Positions 61,605 through 64,000 of a stretch of 64,000 nucleotides of DNA are shown piece after piece. The translations under genes and the position numbers were made by a program. The notes under the pieces were generated by a model. That model worked only from the letters and a program-made list of their open reading frames with translations. It did not search any database and was not told the DNA's origin. Source of the stretch: Medakamo hakoo (lineage: Eukaryota > Chlorophyta > Trebouxiophyceae > Coccomyxaceae); the NCBI GenBank assembly GCA_026636295.1, contig CP089455.1:496001-560000 (forward strand). The letters are read 5' to 3'. Position 1 is the stretch's first letter, and every line of letters starts with the position of its first letter.

Positions 61605-63658
61605 ATGGCTGCCACCGTCAGCCCCACCTCTCCTGCGGGCCTGGCGCCGACCTCGCCACCCACGCCGGCCGGCGCCGCGCCCGCGCCAGCAACCTCCTCC
61701 GTCGCGCCGGCCCTCACACTGCGGTCCACGCTCCACGGCGACGCGCGCGTCCCCTTTGTCCCCGCCGACCCGGGCTCCCGCCGGGTCACCTGGTACGTCT
61801 GCGGCCCGACCGTGTACGATGTGGCGCACATGGTGAGTAGGCGCGGTGTGGGAATCGAGGGTGGGAGCGGTGGGGGGATGGGGCGGCGTTTTTTCGGGGT
61901 GGGGGGCCGCCGCGGTCGATCGGTCCCCCCCTCCCCCACCTGGCCCCTCTCCATCCGCCCATCCCTCACACGCGCACACAGGGCCACGCCCGCTCGTACG
62001 TCGCTTTTGACACCGTCCGCCGCGTGCTCGAAGACTGGTTTGGCTACGACGTCACGCTCGTCATGAACGTGACGGACGTGGACGACAAGATCATTGCCCG
62101 CGCGCGGCGCGGGCACTTGCTGCAAGCGTATCGGTCGGGCAACCCGGCGCCGGCGTCCGCGCGCGCGGCCGCGGCGTCCGCCCTGGACGCGCAAATCGCG
62201 GCCCAAGCCGCGGCGGTGACGGATGCCGAGGCCAAAGCCGCTGAGCTTGCGCTGGCGGCGTCGACCGTGTGCGAGTCGGGGGCGGGCGCGTCCCGGGCGG
62301 CGGCCGACGCGGCGGCCGCGGCGGCGGAGGAAGCCCACAAGCTGCGCTCCCTGAAGTCCGCGGCGGCGGCCCTGGCCGGCCTGCCGCCGGACGCGGATTT
62401 GGCGGCCGTGCTGGGCGCCGGCGGCGACGCGCTGGCCGCCCAGCTGGACGCGGAGGCCGGGGCCGGCGTGACCGACCGGTCCATTTTCCGGTGAGTAGTG
62501 GGAGGAGAAAAAAAAAGAGAAAGAGACGAGAAAAAAAAAAACGCACGCGGGCGTGTTTTCCCCCTCTTCTCCCCTGTCCATCCAGGCGCGCCCCCAAAGA
62601 CACCCGCCCACGTTTCCTCCCTCCCCTCCCTCCCTCCCCCCAAACCACACACACCAGCGCGCACGCCGCCCGGTACGAAGCCGAATTCTTCGAGGACATG
62701 CGGGCGCTGCGCGTCCGCGACCCGGACGTCCTGACGCGCGTGTCCGAGTACATGCCGGAAATCGTGGCCTACGTGGGCGCCATCGCGGCCAACGGCTTTG
62801 CGTACACGGCCCGCCCGGCGGGGGGTGCGGCGCCGGCGGCGTCGGACGCCCCGGCCGCGCTCGACGTCTACTTCGACACGGCCGCCTACCGGGCCGCGGG
62901 CTTTGTGTACGGCCGGCTCAACCCGTGGAGCGTCGCGGCGGCCTCGGCCGGCGCGAACGGGTGCGAGGCCGGCCCGCCGCCGGCCGCGGTCTCCCCCGGC
63001 CCCGCGCCGGGCAAGCGCTCGCCCGCCGACTTCGCCCTGTGGAAGGCCGCCAAGCCGGGCGAGCCCGCGTGGCCGTCGCCCTGGGGGCCCGGCCGCCCCG
63101 GCTGGCACATCGAGTGTTCTGCCATGGCGACGGCCGTCCTGGGCCGGTCCATGGACATTCACTCCGGCGGGGAGGACCTGCGTTTCCCGCACCACGAGAA
63201 TGAGCTGGCCCAAGCCGACGCGTACTTTGGGGTGGGGGGCGGCGGCGGCGGCGGCGGGTGCGGCTGTGGAGCGGCCGCGGCCGCGGCCGCGTCCGCTGCG
63301 CCGCCCGCCCCGCCCTCCTCCACCGCCGCCGCCGCCCGCCCGGAGTGGGTGCGCTACTTCTTGCACGCGGGGCACCTGTCCATTGAAGGCCTGAAGATGA
63401 GCAAGTCGCTCAAAAACTTCATTTCCATCCGGGACGCGCTCGCCGGCGTGAGCGGCGGCGGCGGCGGCGGCGGGGCGGGCGCGGGCGCGGGCGCGGGCGC
63501 GGCCGCGCCAACCCACCCGCGCGTCCTGCGGCTGCTGTTCGCCCTGGCCAAGTGGGACCGGCCCATGGCGTACGGGGCGGCGGCGCTGGATGAAGCGCGC
63601 GGGCGGGACGCCGCCCTGCGCCGGTTCTTCCACGGCGTGGACGTCGTGTTGCGGCGGC

Positions 63659-63692
<34 letters not shown>

Positions 63693-64000
63693 GCGGGGCG
63701 AGCCGGCCGGTCCCGCGCGCACGCCCTCGTGCGACGACGGCGACGCCGCGTCCTCGCCCGCCGCCTTCGCCGCCACGGGAGAGCGGTGGGACGAACCCGA
63801 ATTCGGCTTGGCGGCTGCCCTCAAGGCCGCGGGCGACCGCATGCACGCGGCGCTGGCGGACAATGTCGACACGCGGACCGCGCTCGACGCCGCGGCCGAC
63901 CTCGGCCGCGAGGCGCTGGCTTACATCTCCGCGTGCGACGCGTCGCACCGGCGGCCGCGGGCCCTGCTCCTGCGCCGGTGCGCGGCCCTCGTCACCCGCC
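61605..64000 (+). CDS. Cytosolic-type cysteinyl-tRNA synthetase, 3' end outside the window
   Basis: Predicted exons are 61605-61832, 61982-62490 and 62658 to the window edge. The enzyme charges tRNA-Cys. The HIGH motif HMGHARSY is split by the first intron after Met. [85 protein letters not shown] and [12 protein letters not shown] follow, with zinc-binding Cys and His residues in place. The roughly 110-residue insert after DDKIIARAR and the phrase [11 protein letters not shown] mark it as the eukaryotic cytosolic type rather than the bacterial/organellar one. Gly/Ala-rich inserts lie near 63235-63300, 63450-63505 and 63655-63700. The visible part has no stop and lacks only the C-terminal region. 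The N-terminal 40 residues are Ala/Pro-rich and could include a targeting signal for dual use. Confidence 0.94.

Noticed and set aside
1-64000. High-GC actinobacterial or other bacterial origin
   Set aside because: Conserved motifs repeatedly join across GT-AG introns (LSM4, V-ATPase c, archease, cyclophilin), and the gene set is eukaryotic and photosynthetic.

Overview
The window is nuclear DNA of a very GC-rich, gene-dense photosynthetic eukaryote of the green lineage. It is not bacterial. Nearly every gene has recognisable eukaryotic orthologues, and most are broken by short GT-AG introns whose donors usually read GTGCG or GTGAG. Three things point to Viridiplantae: the ATP synthase gamma subunit carries the redox-controlled two-cysteine loop of the green chloroplast enzyme, there is a MyTH4-FERM kinesin with its motor at the C-terminus (the plant and algal KCBP type), and there is a plastid-type 2-oxoglutarate/malate translocator with a transit-like leader. 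A small, compact green alga is my inference; I cannot name the genus from the sequence alone.

I support 34 protein genes, a gene about every 1.9 kb. From left to right: an unknown 5'-truncated gene, profilin, a roadblock/LC7 dynein light chain, DJ-1 (minus), a family 2 glycosyltransferase, a DDX51-type RNA helicase, two tandem RING-CH/PB1-like paralogues, archease (minus), an AlgH/UPF0301 protein, a caprin-like RGG protein (minus), LSM4, RRP9/U3-55K, a cyclin-dependent kinase, an ankyrin-BTB protein (minus), organellar ribosomal protein uS15, a DUF92/VTE6-like protein (minus), an mTERF protein (minus), a small membrane protein, the DiT translocator, a coiled-coil/G-box-like protein (minus), KCBP kinesin, chloroplast ATP synthase gamma (minus), an ABHD11-like hydrolase, a cyclophilin-SYF2 fusion (minus), a CtlX-type amidinohydrolase, a LamG/FN2 surface protein (minus), prolidase (minus), a PAP2/sphingomyelin-synthase-like protein (minus), V-ATPase subunit c (minus), an EF-hand proline dehydrogenase, a GT31 glycosyltransferase (minus), an unknown alanine-rich protein (minus) and cysteinyl-tRNA synthetase, which runs off the right edge.

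The layout is strongly bidirectional. All ten minus-to-plus junctions are head-to-head pairs with start codons 136 to 336 bases apart, so shared promoters are likely. The ten tail-to-tail junctions are 83 to 686 bases long, and four of them contain a strong perfect or near-perfect palindrome. Themes that recur are RNA processing and splicing (DDX51, RRP9, LSM4, cyclophilin-SYF2, archease), cytoskeleton (profilin, LC7, KCBP, possibly the G-box-like protein), organelle function (AtpC, uS15, mTERF, DiT, AlgH, VTE6-like) and amino-acid metabolism (proline dehydrogenase, prolidase, CtlX, CysRS). I recognised no tRNA, rRNA, transposon, viral element or CRISPR array. Exon coordinates were worked out by hand from reading frame, GT/AG sites and family alignment from memory; they are predictions.
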